A stretch of DNA of 64,000 nucleotides. Origin: Gloeophyllum trabeum ATCC 11539 (taxonomy: Eukaryota > Basidiomycota > Agaricomycetes > Gloeophyllales > Gloeophyllaceae). Both the position numbers and the translations under genes were made by a program. Below, in pieces: positions 12,669-23,344 of the stretch (position 1 is its first letter; each line of letters starts with the position of its first letter). Location of the stretch: positions 3,149,922 through 3,213,921 of the forward strand of contig NW_006920410.1 of NCBI RefSeq assembly GCF_000344685.1, read 5' to 3'. The notes beneath the pieces are model-generated. The model did no database searches. It had not been told where the DNA came from and saw only the letters and a list, made by a program, of their open reading frames with translations.

Positions 12669-13237
12669 ATGGCTTACCCGCCTCAACAGCAAGGGCCGAC
12701 AGTATGGCAGAAAAGTAAGCCCTATAGTCAAAGAGTGCCAGGAGGAGCCTGATAGTCGCTGTCTCGTGCAGTGAAGTAGGTTATTCTAATATTCATAATT
12801 TAGGACACATCTGAACGGATGTTCAGGATGGGTGCGATGATGGGTGCTGGGGTGGGTCTAACTATTGGCTTCATCTTCGGGTCATATAGTATTATCAGGT
12901 ACGCAGGCGTTGTTTCACTTCGGAAGTGATTGCTCAAACAGGCGTAGAGGAGGAGCGGGTCCCAGAGGTTTTATTGCTACCCTCTCGCAATACATGCTAA
13001 GTAGCGCTGCTGCTTTCTCCTTCTTCTTGGCTATCGGTTCGGTACGTATCCCGGCTTCAGAATCATCCGCAGAAGTATAAGCTTACTGATGTCCAGGTAA
13101 TTCGGACTGACTCTGCCTTACCCCCTCATCTCGAGGCTGCTCGCCTGCAGCTTTTATCCCCTGCCATCCGGTCAAGAGCGGAAGGTGCTGCCTTGATCAA
13201 ACAAAGATGGGAGGCAGAAAAAAGACATCAACTTTAA
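12669..13237 (+). CDS. MGR2: Mgr2/Romo1-type TIM23 translocase subunit
   Basis: Small inner-membrane protein of the TIM23 preprotein translocase that gates lateral release of membrane proteins. Exon 1 gives MAYPPQQQGPTVWQK. Later exons give MFRMGAMMGAGVGLTIGF and IFGSYSIIR, then GGAGPRGFIATLSQYML, AAAFSFFLAIGS and VIRTDSALPP. This is the two-helix glycine-rich hairpin ending in the family signature GSVIRTD/E. A charged extension follows (KQRWEAEKRHQL, stop 13235-13237), longer than in yeast. The junction between exon 1 (GT donor at 12715) and the exon at 12804-12898 is out of phase unless a micro-exon lies between them. One option is TCGCT, in front of the GT near 12760. Confidence 0.9.
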
Positions 13238-13544
13238 GGCCCGCTGGTGTGCTATATCCTTTCACGAACCATCTTCCTGCCTTGAACCTCGTCGTGAGGT
13301 ATGTCGGCTTGTCAGTGCCTCCCGGCGTTGCTTGTCAGACAGTCTCCGGCCCCTGCGGCGCGAGACTCGTAGACTTGTATGAACACCGAACGTTTTTGCG
13401 ACAATGGTATTCAATCTCGAAATAGGAAATCATAATCGTTTCATTACTGACGGCCGAGCATCCCCATTATACGGTATTCGACCTAGTCGCCGCACAAGAT
13501 GAAGCGCGGAGGGATAAAGATGCGAGACTTGTCATGGGGTAGAC
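13238..13544. other. convergent intergenic region
   Basis: About 300 bp between the 3' ends of MGR2 (plus) and COX19 (minus). I see no gene or repeat; it should hold both 3' UTRs and polyadenylation sites. Confidence 0.6.
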
Positions 13545-13957
13545 TCAGCTCAGATTCTTGTCCCCAGCTGGGTCCTTGGTTGGTTTCGGTTCTTTGTCCA
13601 CGTTACTCAGCCCAAGATTTTTCCAGTCATCCTTCTCCATGAGACCTCTGTTCCACGACCCGACAACGTTAGAGCACCCGTCACACCATGCTTTGCAGCT
13701 AACGCACTTGTTCATTCTGCACTCTAGATATGCTTTGTTCAGGTGTCGACAAGGTGTAGAGCTATTGTTATTATTCCGGAGGCAATTCATGTACGCCGTC
13801 ATGAAGTCTCTGCATTCTCCTGGGGTGTATATCAGAACCAGCATGGCTTTGTACATTCATCTATACACAGACCATAGTGGTCCAGAGGAAAGGACCCGCG
13901 GTCTGGTGGTGTGACTTGAAAGCCGGTCGATATCGACGGTGGTCGTCCGAAAGACAT
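13545..13957 (-). CDS. COX19: cytochrome c oxidase assembly protein Cox19 (twin CX9C)
   Basis: Intermembrane-space copper/redox factor for cytochrome c oxidase assembly, imported through the Mia40 pathway. Exon 1, from ATG at 13957, reads MSFGRPPSISTGFQVTPPDR then GSFPLDHYG. Exon 2 gives ECRDFMTAYMNCLRNN and PCRHLNKAYLECRMN, the two CX9C motifs. Exon 3 gives KGLMEKDDWKNLGLS plus a short charged tail ending at 13545. The two introns (near 13876-13815 and 13713-13650) are in phase. The length of about 95-100 residues fits the family. It lies convergent to MGR2 and in tandem with the bZIP gene upstream. Confidence 0.95.
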
Positions 13958-14146
13958 GGAGGATCGGACTTGTCGCCTTCGGACGAGGCCCACTGGAAGG
14001 TCCCGCGGCTTCTGCCGGACCAATCAGGGACGGTTTAGCTGTGGCTGCAGCGCGCCGTGACCTCCACAATTCGGAATTGCTATTCGGAATTCGCAAGTTG
14101 CCCCGCTCTTCTGGTTTATTTATCTAAGGAACGGCTAACGCAGGTT

Positions 14147-15278
14147 CTACGCTTTTTTCTTTCCCTTCTTCCTCCGACGCGATTCCTGCTCGTCTGACTT
14201 ATCGCTTTCCTTGTCTTCCTCCTGCGTGGAGCCTGAGGGCCCGGCCACGCTACCTTCAAGCTCAGAGGGATCGAGTTCAGGCATCATGCCTCCCGCTGTC
14301 TTGCTCTTCAATACAATGATCTCCTTGAGCCAGCCATTCTCTCGTCGTAACTCTGCCGCCTCTCGCTCTAGCTCCTCAGCCCTGCCGGTCAAGTCTGACA
14401 CCGATCTCTCCAGATTCAGCACCTTCTGTTTCTTCTTGATCCTGAAGCGTGCTGGTATGCGTTAGGACGGGGCTCTCCGTGCCGAACGCGCGCAGGGAGA
14501 CTCACCAGAAGCTGCCGTATTTCTGCGTCGTTTGTCTTCTGCTATTGCTTGTCTCTCTGCCTCCGTCAAATCTCGGGTCTCTTGGGGCGACTCTGCTCGC
14601 GGAGTGCTCGATGAAGAGGAAGGCGAAATCCTTGGGTACGATGCTTCTGCACTGCTCGCACTATGCGACGACTGTCCTGGAGCGTGATGCGGATCGACAG
14701 TTGGATATGGATTACCCCATTGCCCGGACGCCCCAGGGTTCTGCAACCACGAAAGCGCGAGGATAGGATCGAAGTCGGACGGTAAGTGAGACATCTGTGG
14801 GGGCGATACTTGATGCTGGGGCGCTTGAATCGGTGGGATCTGGATCGGCGGTATCTGCCGTCCCATCTGTTGTAAATGTGGATACGTCGCCTCCAAGGTG
14901 CGCAAGGCTCTCGTAAATTCCTCGTAGGCGTCTTGTGGGTTGACCTGGCTTAACGGTGGTGGACCGAGCCCCGGCGGCATGGAGGGTAACTGCACACCCT
15001 GGTGATGCTTAGGGTCGAGTTGTCAGCAGTCGTGCAGGCGCGAGAGCTGAACTTGCATATACCGAGGACATCTGGTGAGGGACCTGTGAAGCCGCCGAGG
15101 AAGACCGAGCTCGTTGTGATTGTCCCCTCTGGGTACTCTTGTTTTTGCTGCTGCCCTCCCCCTGGTTGTTGAGTCGTTGGTCCATGGTGAAGGAAAATGT
15201 TACGCTTTCCCAGAAGTCAGATTCGAACTGTTCAGGGTCGAAAGGTCCGATGTCTTGCATTGATGACCCCTCCTGCAT
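14147..15278 (-). CDS. bZIP transcription factor, Met4/cys-3 (MetR) type
   Basis: Probable nuclear regulator of sulphur or amino-acid metabolism, inferred from its bZIP type. From ATG at 15278 the protein begins MQEGSSMQDIGPFDPEQF, then Ser/Gln-rich and Pro/Gln-rich regions (IPPIQIPPIQAPQHQ) likely to be activation domains. The basic region RRRNTAASARFRIKKKQK is assembled across an intron (14514-14455) and is followed by a leucine zipper, VLNLERSVSDLTGRAEELE and ELRRENGWLKEIIVLKS. The NTAASARFRIKKKQ core with NGWLKE after the zipper is the pattern I associate with cys-3/MetR/Zip1-type factors. A Lys/Arg-rich tail (RRRKKGKKKA) ends the protein. The target genes are not deducible here. Confidence 0.85.
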
Positions 15279-16330
15279 CCTCGGACACGGCAAAGAAGCG
15301 TTCTTCTCCTAAAGGGTGCGATTGTCGTAACTCGGATGTTAAGCGCCATGTTAGGATGATGTGGTCAAGGTTAGGATGGCGTAGATAGCAATATTCGCAA
15401 TAGAGTAGACGGATGGCGCGCGTTATCGCAACGGTGGCGACACTTGTGACCGGCCAGCGTTCAGTTTTTTTCACATACTCCCGGTCTATTGCCAATTATC
15501 ATCCCAGTACAGTCTGAACAGCAGACGCTCATTATTGCGGCATCCCTATTGGCCTTTTGGCAGCTGTATGGTCCACTGCAATGTCTTGATCATTGTACTA
15601 CGACTAGCCATGCTTGAGCCATGCGAGCATAACCCAATTCTATTCGCAGTCACTTCCAAGCAGCGTGAAAGACGTGTCAACTGTGTGGTCTGCATTTCAA
15701 TAAAGACCAATACCAGTCGCTTACCGTTCTAGAAGTTTTGCGGCCTGTACAGCAGAATTGGCGCATCACTGAAGAATACATTGCACTCTGGAGACAACTA
15801 TCGACGCTGGTCTCTCGATGCGTGTCTGTTCGCTCTGATGCCCCCCCCCTCTGGCGAAAAGCATGCTTTCGGTATTGGCTCTCACTTTAGACTCTTTAGA
15901 GTCAGTGCCCTAGGCTACGTACGGTTGGAAAGTCAAGCTTGAAGTAGTCAATACTCAAGATTTCGCGGAAGACCAATGCTCGCGTCGGGGAGCCGTGTCG
16001 TCTTACCGCTGCTGTCTACGTCGCTCGCCGGCCTTCCTGGACCGTTAGGCCTTCCCCACATATGCCGTGTGTTCCCCCATCTCTTGATTTTACAGTACTT
16101 CGTAGCAGCCTTTTCTGCGGGCGCTGGACTGCCCTTCGGACGCCGGGTGCATCTAATGATGATGCACCGCCACGTGGCGTTCGCCTATACAACGATCCGG
16201 GGAAAGGTCATGCGCGCATCCGATCTAATCCGTATTGGAACGACCGGCAGTCTGTCATGGGACGCAGCGAGCCCTGCCGGACTTAAGGTCTTTTGGCATC
16301 AGATTTTGGAAAGATGTGAATAATCTCCTC
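15279..16330. other. divergent intergenic region, bZIP / GRE2-like reductase
   Basis: About 1 kb between divergent genes. I found no convincing coding region. It contains a C10 homopolymer run (about 15840-15849) and imperfect copies of GTTAGGATG (15350-15380). It is long enough to hold two separate promoters. Confidence 0.5.
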
Positions 16331-17887
16331 ATGCCTCAAGTCCACAACGGCGCAAAGGTACTCGTCACCGGTGAGTCCTGATATCTTGCCTGCTGCTCCG
16401 GCACCTGTTAACAGTCTGCCCGTGATATACCTAGGCGCGAGCGGGTTCATTGGATCATGGGTCGTACGGTACCTCCTAGAACGAGACTACAGTGTTCGAG
16501 CCGCAGTGAGGAGTGCAGAAAAGGGGGAGTACATGCGGAGGCTCTACGAGAGCTACGGTGATCAGTTTGAGTACGTCGTGGTCGCGGACTCCGGTGAGGT
16601 ATGTAGGCCAGTCATGCTCTGATAACTCGGGTAGCTGAGCTGATGTTTAGCCCGGGACATTTGACAACGTCCTAGAGGATATCGATGCTGTTGAGCACCA
16701 TGCGGCCCCTATCACCGACGATCCCGATGGTGACTATTCCCCGCGGTTTGGGTGGACATGAGACTGAGCTAGAACAGACTTCGTAGCCGCCGCCATCAGT
16801 GGCACAACATCCCTTCTGGAGAGCATATTGCGGAAAGGGTGAGTCCATGTCGTAATCATCTACAAATGCGTAGCATTAATAGCACGATCCTTACCAGGCG
16901 CTCAGTGAAGCGTGTAATCGTTACCTCTTCGGGCGCGGCCCTGGTCGAACCTAAGGAGCCCGGCTACGTATATACCGAGGTCGGTAAAGGTCAGAACGCC
17001 GGCCTTGCGGACGACTAATTCCATCCATCCAATTAGGCTGATTGGGGGGATTACTCCGTGAAAGAAGTCCAGTCAAAAGGAGCCAATGCTACCACGTTGC
17101 AAAAGTACAGGGCCTCGAAAGCTCTGGCGGAGAGGGCTGCGTGGGACTTCGTTGAGAAACATAAGGATCAGATCCAATGGGATGTAGTTACAGTACTCCC
17201 CACCATAGTAAGCTGTCCCGTTATCCCAACTACACGTTTGATGGGAATATTCTGGCATAGGTTTACGGCGTAAGTCTTGGGATCTCGTGGTACAACCCCC
17301 CGAACACTAACGACCACTGATTACATAGCCTATCATACATCAGGTATCCTCATGGTCACCTCCTCGTGCGATTGATCCACTAACAAAACCCTAGGTGGAG
17401 TCTCCAGAAGACATAAATTATTCAAATCAGTTGTTGTACAGTTCTATCACGCGTGAACGTTCGCCTGATGAGGTGGGAGGAAACTGGGTGGACGTCCGAG
17501 ACGTCGCTGAAATCCACGTTGAATTACTGGCGAAACGAACCGCCGGCGGAGAACGATATATTGTGTCGGCCGGTGAGATCAGGAGTCTTCCAGCCAGTTA
17601 CTGCACATCTGACGACTCTGTAAGGTGCTCATTCATGGCAGGAGCTGTGTAAGTCTGGTATCTGTCTGCATAGTTCAATCTTACACCGCTTCACAGATGA
17701 CCTACTAAACGCCTCTGTTCCACCTATCGGAGGAATACCCCGAGGGCAGCCAGGTAACTATACTCGCGGCCGGCCACCATACTCCTTTTCCTCCGAGAAA
17801 GTGATCAAACTTCTGGGAATCAGGTTTAGAGCCTTGGGCGAGTCGGCCCGGGACGCAATTACTTCGATACGCGAGCGAGGGATGTAA
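16331..17887 (+). CDS. NAD(P)-dependent extended SDR, GRE2/dihydroflavonol reductase-like
   Basis: Cytosolic oxidoreductase of the extended short-chain dehydrogenase family; the yeast Gre2 relatives reduce methylglyoxal and other carbonyls with NADPH. Exon 1 (MPQVHNGAKVLVTG) joins, after an intron, to ASGFIGSWVVRYLLERDY, giving the TGASGFIG nucleotide-binding motif. Later exons give VKRVIVTSSGAALVEP, then ADWGDYSVKEV and the catalytic YRASKALAERAAW (YxxxK), then GGNWVDVRDVAEIHVELLAK and GGERYIVSAG. The last exons give SWQEL, LLNASVPPIGGIPRG and EKVIKLLGIRFRALGESARD, with TAA at 17885-17887. At least seven short introns can be placed in phase, so the gene looks intact. The substrate is unknown. 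Confidence 0.88.
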
Positions 17888-18938
17888 AATCGGCCAACGA
17901 TCCAACAAGCCCTGATGCTAGAATACTCCTGGTCGGTCACCCGGGGCCCAGCCGTCCAACGTTCCTCCCGCCTCTCATCCTTTGTAGACAGTATCCACCA
18001 CTACCTACCGCGATCTTAAGACAGAATATAATATAATCCGCTTCCCGTTGTCCATGGAATGGTGTATTACTCCGCTGAAGTACGTATGCGGATGTTTATT
18101 CAGAAGGGTGTTCTGCTGTATTTTCATGGGTCCCGTAGTGCCCCGCTTCATGGCATGCATTATCTACGTATGTATACCTTTTCCATATTACCCTGCAAGA
18201 TACTTCTCATCGCGATAGGAGACGTTCCGATGTTTAACAGACATTTCTCCTTACCTCCGGCTGCTTGGCGCGCTTCCTCCTCCAAGGGCTTTTTAAATTA
18301 TACAACTTGGACGGCATTGCCCTATCAGCAAGCAGTCAAGGATCTCCATCAATATCCACCATGCAGTATGGTATTTTGACCTCTGGAACGGCGTTGGTGT
18401 TTTCCACACCTAGCTCTGGGATTGCACCAGCCAGGTATTCTCGCCGTTGCTAGTTCTTAGATTGAGTTCAGTCCAATATCCAGCTGAGCATTCAGTCCAT
18501 CCGAAGCACCAACGACGATGTAATCAGTTGGGACTGTATAGCGGTTGTCGACGGTTGTCCCGCCGGCTGTGAGGAGAAGCGTATTCAGACCGGCAAGCAG
18601 CTCATGGAGAAGGATAAAATGAGACCAGTATATATTGACTCAGACCACTATTCTTCGATTCTCCAGCTTTCTCCAGCAGGACCTTGGCAAGGCCACAGCG
18701 AGCAGTCGAGTCACTCGAAAGGCACCGCGTTGATTAACGTTGCCAGAATGCTGTGCTGTGGGAAAAGGCCCGACGGATTGGATTCTACCACCTGCTTAGT
18801 CAGCAGCATGACGCGTCCTCGACGCGTAATTGAAGCGCGGTGCTTCAAGGCAGAACGCTCTCAGCTTTGGACATCCCCTCACTTTCACCTCCTTCGAGCT
18901 ACTTATTTGCACGATGGCACGTACACCGAAGCTTACTT
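17888..18938. other. intergenic region with a possible coding relic on the minus strand
   Basis: About 1 kb between the reductase and NPL4. No complete gene is recognisable. On the minus strand, roughly 18640-18457, one open stretch reads LLAGLNTLLLTAGGTTVDN then TVPTDYIVVGASDGL and ends at TAA (18459-18457). It looks codon-like but has no convincing start or continuation. The final 100 bp before NPL4 are pyrimidine-rich, as expected for a promoter or 5' UTR. Confidence 0.4.
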
Positions 18939-21218
18939 ATGAGGGGCTTACTGAGACAATCATCCCTGCAGCTCATTCGTATTCGATCTAAAGATGGCAA
19001 TTTCCGCTTCGAATTGGCACCTACCGCTGATATCTCAGAGTTGGTCGAAAAGGTTCGCTGACTCCTCGCTTGGCGAGATGATTTGCTGAGCTTATCGTCT
19101 TTTGGAATACTAGATACTGGATACCACAGTCGATGCTGATCCATCGACTTTGACGATTTCGAATCAGCCGCGAGGGAACGAGACAAATGTGTCTACGCTG
19201 AAGGGGAGAAATTTGCAGAGCTTGGGGCTAAAGTGCGCTGGTTGGCCTTAAATGACTGTGATACCGTACTAAACTATCTTCTACAGACATGGCGATCTAA
19301 TCTTCGTTGGTTATCAATCACGTCCTTCTGCAAGCACCTCTGCGCCCCAAGAGCAAGCCGCCCCCACGGCCGTGATCCCCCTCGGCCCCTCCGACACCGC
19401 CAAACGTCCATGGGAAACCGTTCAAGAGGACGCCGTCGACCGCTACTGGCGCTCCAAGGACGGTATGATCCCGCGCGGGCGCGACTCGCGCTTCTGCAAG
19501 CACGGCCCAAACGCGATGTGCGACTACTGCATGCCGCTCGAGCCGTACGACGCGGGCTACCACGCGCAGCACGCGATCAAGCACCTCTCGTTCCACGCGT
19601 ACGTGCGCAAGCTCACGCCGAAGCTGAGCGGCAGCGCGGCGAGCCAGCTGCCGCCGCTCACGCCCGCGTCGTACAAGGTGAAGGTGCCGTGCCCGACGGG
19701 CAGCCACCCGTCCTGGCCCGCGGCGATCTGCACGGCGTGCCAGCCGAGCGCGATCACGCTGCAGTCGCAGCCGTTTAGGATGGTGGACCATTTGGAGGTG
19801 GCTTCGCCGGAGATTATTGAGCGGTTCTTGCAGGCGTGGCGGGCGACGGGGCTGCAGCGCTTTGGGTGGCTGATTGGGCACTACGAGCCGTACGATGCGG
19901 TGCCGATGGGGATCAAGGCGGTTGTGGAGGCCATCCACGAGCCGCCACAGGAAGGAGAACTTGATGGACTGTCGCTTGGCCTGCCATGGGAGGATGAACC
20001 GCGGATCCGTGCGCTCGCAGCGTCAGCGTCCACCCCACTGCAGATCGTTGGATACATTTTCACGGACATTGATCCCACTTCAGAGGACAAGACGAAGAAC
20101 GTGTACAAGCGGCACCCGAACTCGTTCTTCCTGTCTTCGCTGGAGGCGATCTTCGCCGCTACCGTGCAGCACGCAAACCCTACACCGACGAAGTCCTCGA
20201 CGACGGGGTACTTCTCGTCACGGATGGTTACAGCGGTGGTGAGCGGGACGGAGGACGGCTCGATAGATATCACGGCGTACCAGGTGTCGGAGCAGGCCGT
20301 GGCGATGGTGGAGGCGGACATGATTGAGGCGAGCGTGGACCCCGGGACGATGCTCGTGAAGAAAGAGGACCGGAGCGAGGACTCGGCGAGGTACATCCCG
20401 GATGTCTTTTTCCGGTACAAGAATGAGTACGGGATTGAGGTGAAGAAGAGCGCGAAGCCATGTTTCCCGGTGGAGTACTTGTTGGTCAACGTACGTGCTG
20501 ACGGTGCCTGAGTGGAAGGGGTTCGGCTGACGTCGTTTTCGTAGGTGACGCATGGTTTCCCGTCGAGTCCGTCGCCCGTCTTCCGCTCGAGCAAGTTCCA
20601 TATCGAGAACAGACCTGGGCTGGAGGATCAGAATATTGAGGATGTCCTACGGGCATTGGTCAACCTCCAGGCGCCGGATATTGAGCCTGGCACCCAGCAT
20701 AAGGACTATCAGCGGCGCGCAGAGCTGCTCAATTTCTTGAGTGACTGGCACTTGATTGCATTCCTTGGGACGTCTCAGTTATTCTCAGAGGTCAGTTTGT
20801 GATGTTGCTGACTTGTAAGCAAGGACTGAATTTTTTTCTTCTACAGGCTGATTTGAGAGTACTCGCAAGGACAGCGACGGCGCCGAATGCGGACGACCCG
20901 GAGGTTCTGGATAGCCTGCTTCGCACGGAGAGCTGGCACACGCTGATGACATTCGCGAGGGAGACAGCTCGTACGTGGCATTGTCCTTAGTACCTTTCCC
21001 GTCCCAGTCTAACTGCGTCACTAGCTCCCCGCCGACCAGCAACGTCGCCGCCACCGCTCATGCCGACGAATGCGATGGACGAGGATATCCCTGAAGAGGT
21101 GTTTAACCGGTTCGAGGAGGTGGACGTTGGTGGAGGTACGACCAAGTGCCCGCATTGTACGTTCGAGAACACGCACTCGACGGGGGATTGCGACATCTGT
21201 GGGCTGCCGCTGAACTGA
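18939..21218 (+). CDS. NPL4: nuclear protein localisation protein 4 (Cdc48-Ufd1-Npl4 complex)
   Basis: Ubiquitin-binding cofactor that, with Ufd1, directs the Cdc48/p97 ATPase to ubiquitylated substrates in ER-associated degradation and chromatin extraction. Parts in order: UBX-like N-terminus (LIRIRSKDGNFRFELAPTAD), a linker (HGDLIFVGYQSRPS), the zinc-binding NPL4 region (FCKHGPNAMCDYCMPLEP; CPTGSHPSWPAAICTACQPS), the MPN-like domain (FGWLIGHYEPYDAVPMGIKA; IVGYIFTDI), a C-terminal helical region (LLNFLSDWHLIAFLGTSQ) and a terminal NZF finger (CPHCTFENTHSTGDCDICGL, stop 21216-21218). Introns fall in the N-terminal part and after about 20506. Exon 19310-20506 is very GC-rich. The start ATG at 18939 (MRGLLRQSSLQ) is the nearest in-frame one; an upstream exon could replace it. 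Confidence 0.93.
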
Positions 21219-21620
21219 GCTGACAGAGAATAAGGAAAGGTTGCATGTATAACAGACACTGTAAACAGAGACACTACTAGACCACGCGCAACGCTGTACT
21301 CTTGTCTGGGCACGCGAGTGAAATGACTTGTTTGTGATCGGCTACAAGTAAAGGTCAGGAAGCTGTGCACTTGCGGAGAAACGAAAACGCGCCACAACGC
21401 CCGAACTCTCTGGGGTAAGGACCCCGGATGTGCAGATATGGTGCTTGTAAAGTTGCCAGATTTGGAAGGGTCGGCACCCGATGTAGCCATGCTTCCGGGG
21501 TCCCTGCCATCAGCAAAGTGGCGTCTTCCCCAACGAACGAACTTGGGCGTCGGCGAGCCCGGAGTCGGTGGGAGGCGCATTCGCAGGCAGCGCGAGGCCA
21601 TCTTGGAAGCAGTTGTCATC
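21219..21620. other. intergenic region
   Basis: About 400 bp between NPL4 and the Nudix gene on the same strand. I see no gene. It should contain the NPL4 3' UTR and the Nudix promoter. Confidence 0.5.
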
Positions 21621-23344
21621 ATGTCGGACGGTATGTTCTTCCGTTTTCTCTTTCATTCATGCTTGAAAACGGAATGTCAGAACCAAACATCATTCCTCTT
21701 CTCTCGCGCGCCCTCATCCGCATCCGCTCGACCCCGCCCAGAGTCATTGCGTCCCCGCCAACCCGTACGTCTTTCACATTTTGCTATGCACATGTCCTAA
21801 CAGCCAGTGCAGAACCCCGCCGCGCCGCCGTCTCCCTCATCATCCGTGTAGTCCCCTCTCCTTCATACCCGCCACCGAATCCAGTCCCGCCACCACCCCA
21901 GTCCCTCACTGCCTTCTTCGAGCAAGAATGGGTCAACGCACCCGGCGCGCGCCCCGAAATCCTCTTCCTGCGGCGCGACCGCCCCGGCTCCGACGGGGGG
22001 GCGACGCCGCTCACGCCCGCGCCCGGCACGTCCGCTAGCGCCGCGGGCGAGGCGCACGTCGCCTTCCCCGGCGGGCGCATGGAGGAGGGCGACGAGGGCG
22101 GGCTCTACACCGCCATGCGCCAGACGTGGGCCGAGACCGCGCTTGACCTCGCCGAGCCGCACTACGTCGCCATCGGCCAGCTCGACGACCGCGAGATCAC
22201 CACCAGCCTCGGCAAGCGCCTCCTCATGATCCTCTCCCCGTACGTGTTCCTCCAGGTCACACCTGCTGTGCCGGGGATCGCGCCGGTGGAGGATCCCGTG
22301 GAGGGCACGACGGTGTACTGGGTACCCCTCGCGAGTCTGCTGCCGAGCCGGGACCTGGTTGGGAAAGAGAAGAAGGGGAAGCGAAGGAGGGGGAAGCGGG
22401 AGAGTGTCGGTATGGTAGCCGCCAGCCCTGGCCCGAGGTGGAGTACGGTCAAGGTGGACGCTGCGTCCAGGCTTGCCCCGCGGAACTCGCGGATCCTGAA
22501 GGAGATGGTCCGCGGCTTGGTGGGGAGTATGCAGTTCCCCGCGATTGTGTTGGACATCCCGTCGGCCTACTCGTACGCTGACGAGAAGGGGACGCAGGCG
22601 TTGGAGGGTGGGAGGAAGGAGGAGCTGAAGCTGTGGGGCCTGTCGCTGGGCATGACTCTGGATCTACTGGCGTTCATGGTGCCTCCCTCCAGACCATCAG
22701 GTGCGTGGATCTCGCTTTTCCAAATCCTGACCATCTTGCCAATGAAGCATACTCCTGCGTAGATCAGCGTCCACCCTCACCAACGTCGCATTGGCTTCCC
22801 TTCCACTCGGACGAGGTTGCCTCCGTGGAGCTCGTTAGTAAACTTGCACCCAGTCTCACAAGTGTGGTGCCTAGGTTCGGATATCCCGATGTCAACTTCT
22901 GGATCTGGTGAGTGTGCCGCCTGGTTCCTCAGAGTCGTCCTGGTCTTGTCTTTATGATTTCACTTTGGCCATCTTGAATTGCATGTGATTCCCATGGCCT
23001 CCGATTCTCATAACAAATCACTCTTACTTTCTGTATTTGGTCATGCATGAATGCTAATGACACGCCTCAATGCAGGGTATTCGGCAAACGGTATCGGGAA
23101 GTCATCCGGGGCTGGGAAGCTAGCGTGCGTTCTGGTGGAACGAATGATCGACGGTATATCTGTCCATTGCCATTGACATCTTCGTCCCTACTAATTCCAC
23201 CTCGATCTCAGGATAAACTGGCCCGGTACGGCTCTGTCGACATTCTACGCCGCCATCCGCAAGGCCCTCATAGTCGTGATCGTCGTGCGGGCGATTGCGA
23301 TCCTACTGGGCGTCGCCGGGTTTGCTTGGTGGGTGTTCTGGTGA
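21621..23344 (+). CDS. Nudix hydrolase domain protein with C-terminal membrane anchor
   Basis: Putative CoA/nucleoside-diphosphate-type pyrophosphatase, inferred from the Nudix fold. Exon 1 is MSD (21621-21630); exon 2 gives NIIPLLSRALIRIRS; exon 3 is long. It holds RRAAVSLIIR, PEILFLRRDRP, and the Nudix box region AFPGGRMEEGDEGG then LYTAMRQTWAETALDLAE, followed by IGQLDDREITTSLGKRLLMI. The box departs from G-x5-E-x7-RE-U-x-EE-x-G-U: the RE is RQ, the EE is AE and the G is A. The end reads GKRYREVIRGWEASVRSGG, then INWPGTALSTFYAAIR and a hydrophobic segment KALIVVIVVRAIAILLGVAG ending FAWWVFW (stop 23342-23344), so the protein is probably tail-anchored. All four or more introns are in phase. 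Activity is uncertain. Confidence 0.82.

Noticed and set aside
19318..20601. Long antisense open frames (over 200 codons) within NPL4
   Set aside because: They lie in a very GC-rich exon with strong third-position bias, which leaves antisense frames open; NPL4 on the plus strand explains the region fully.
21784..22557. Antisense open frames in the Nudix gene
   Set aside because: Same GC-bias effect; the plus-strand frame carries the Nudix domain.
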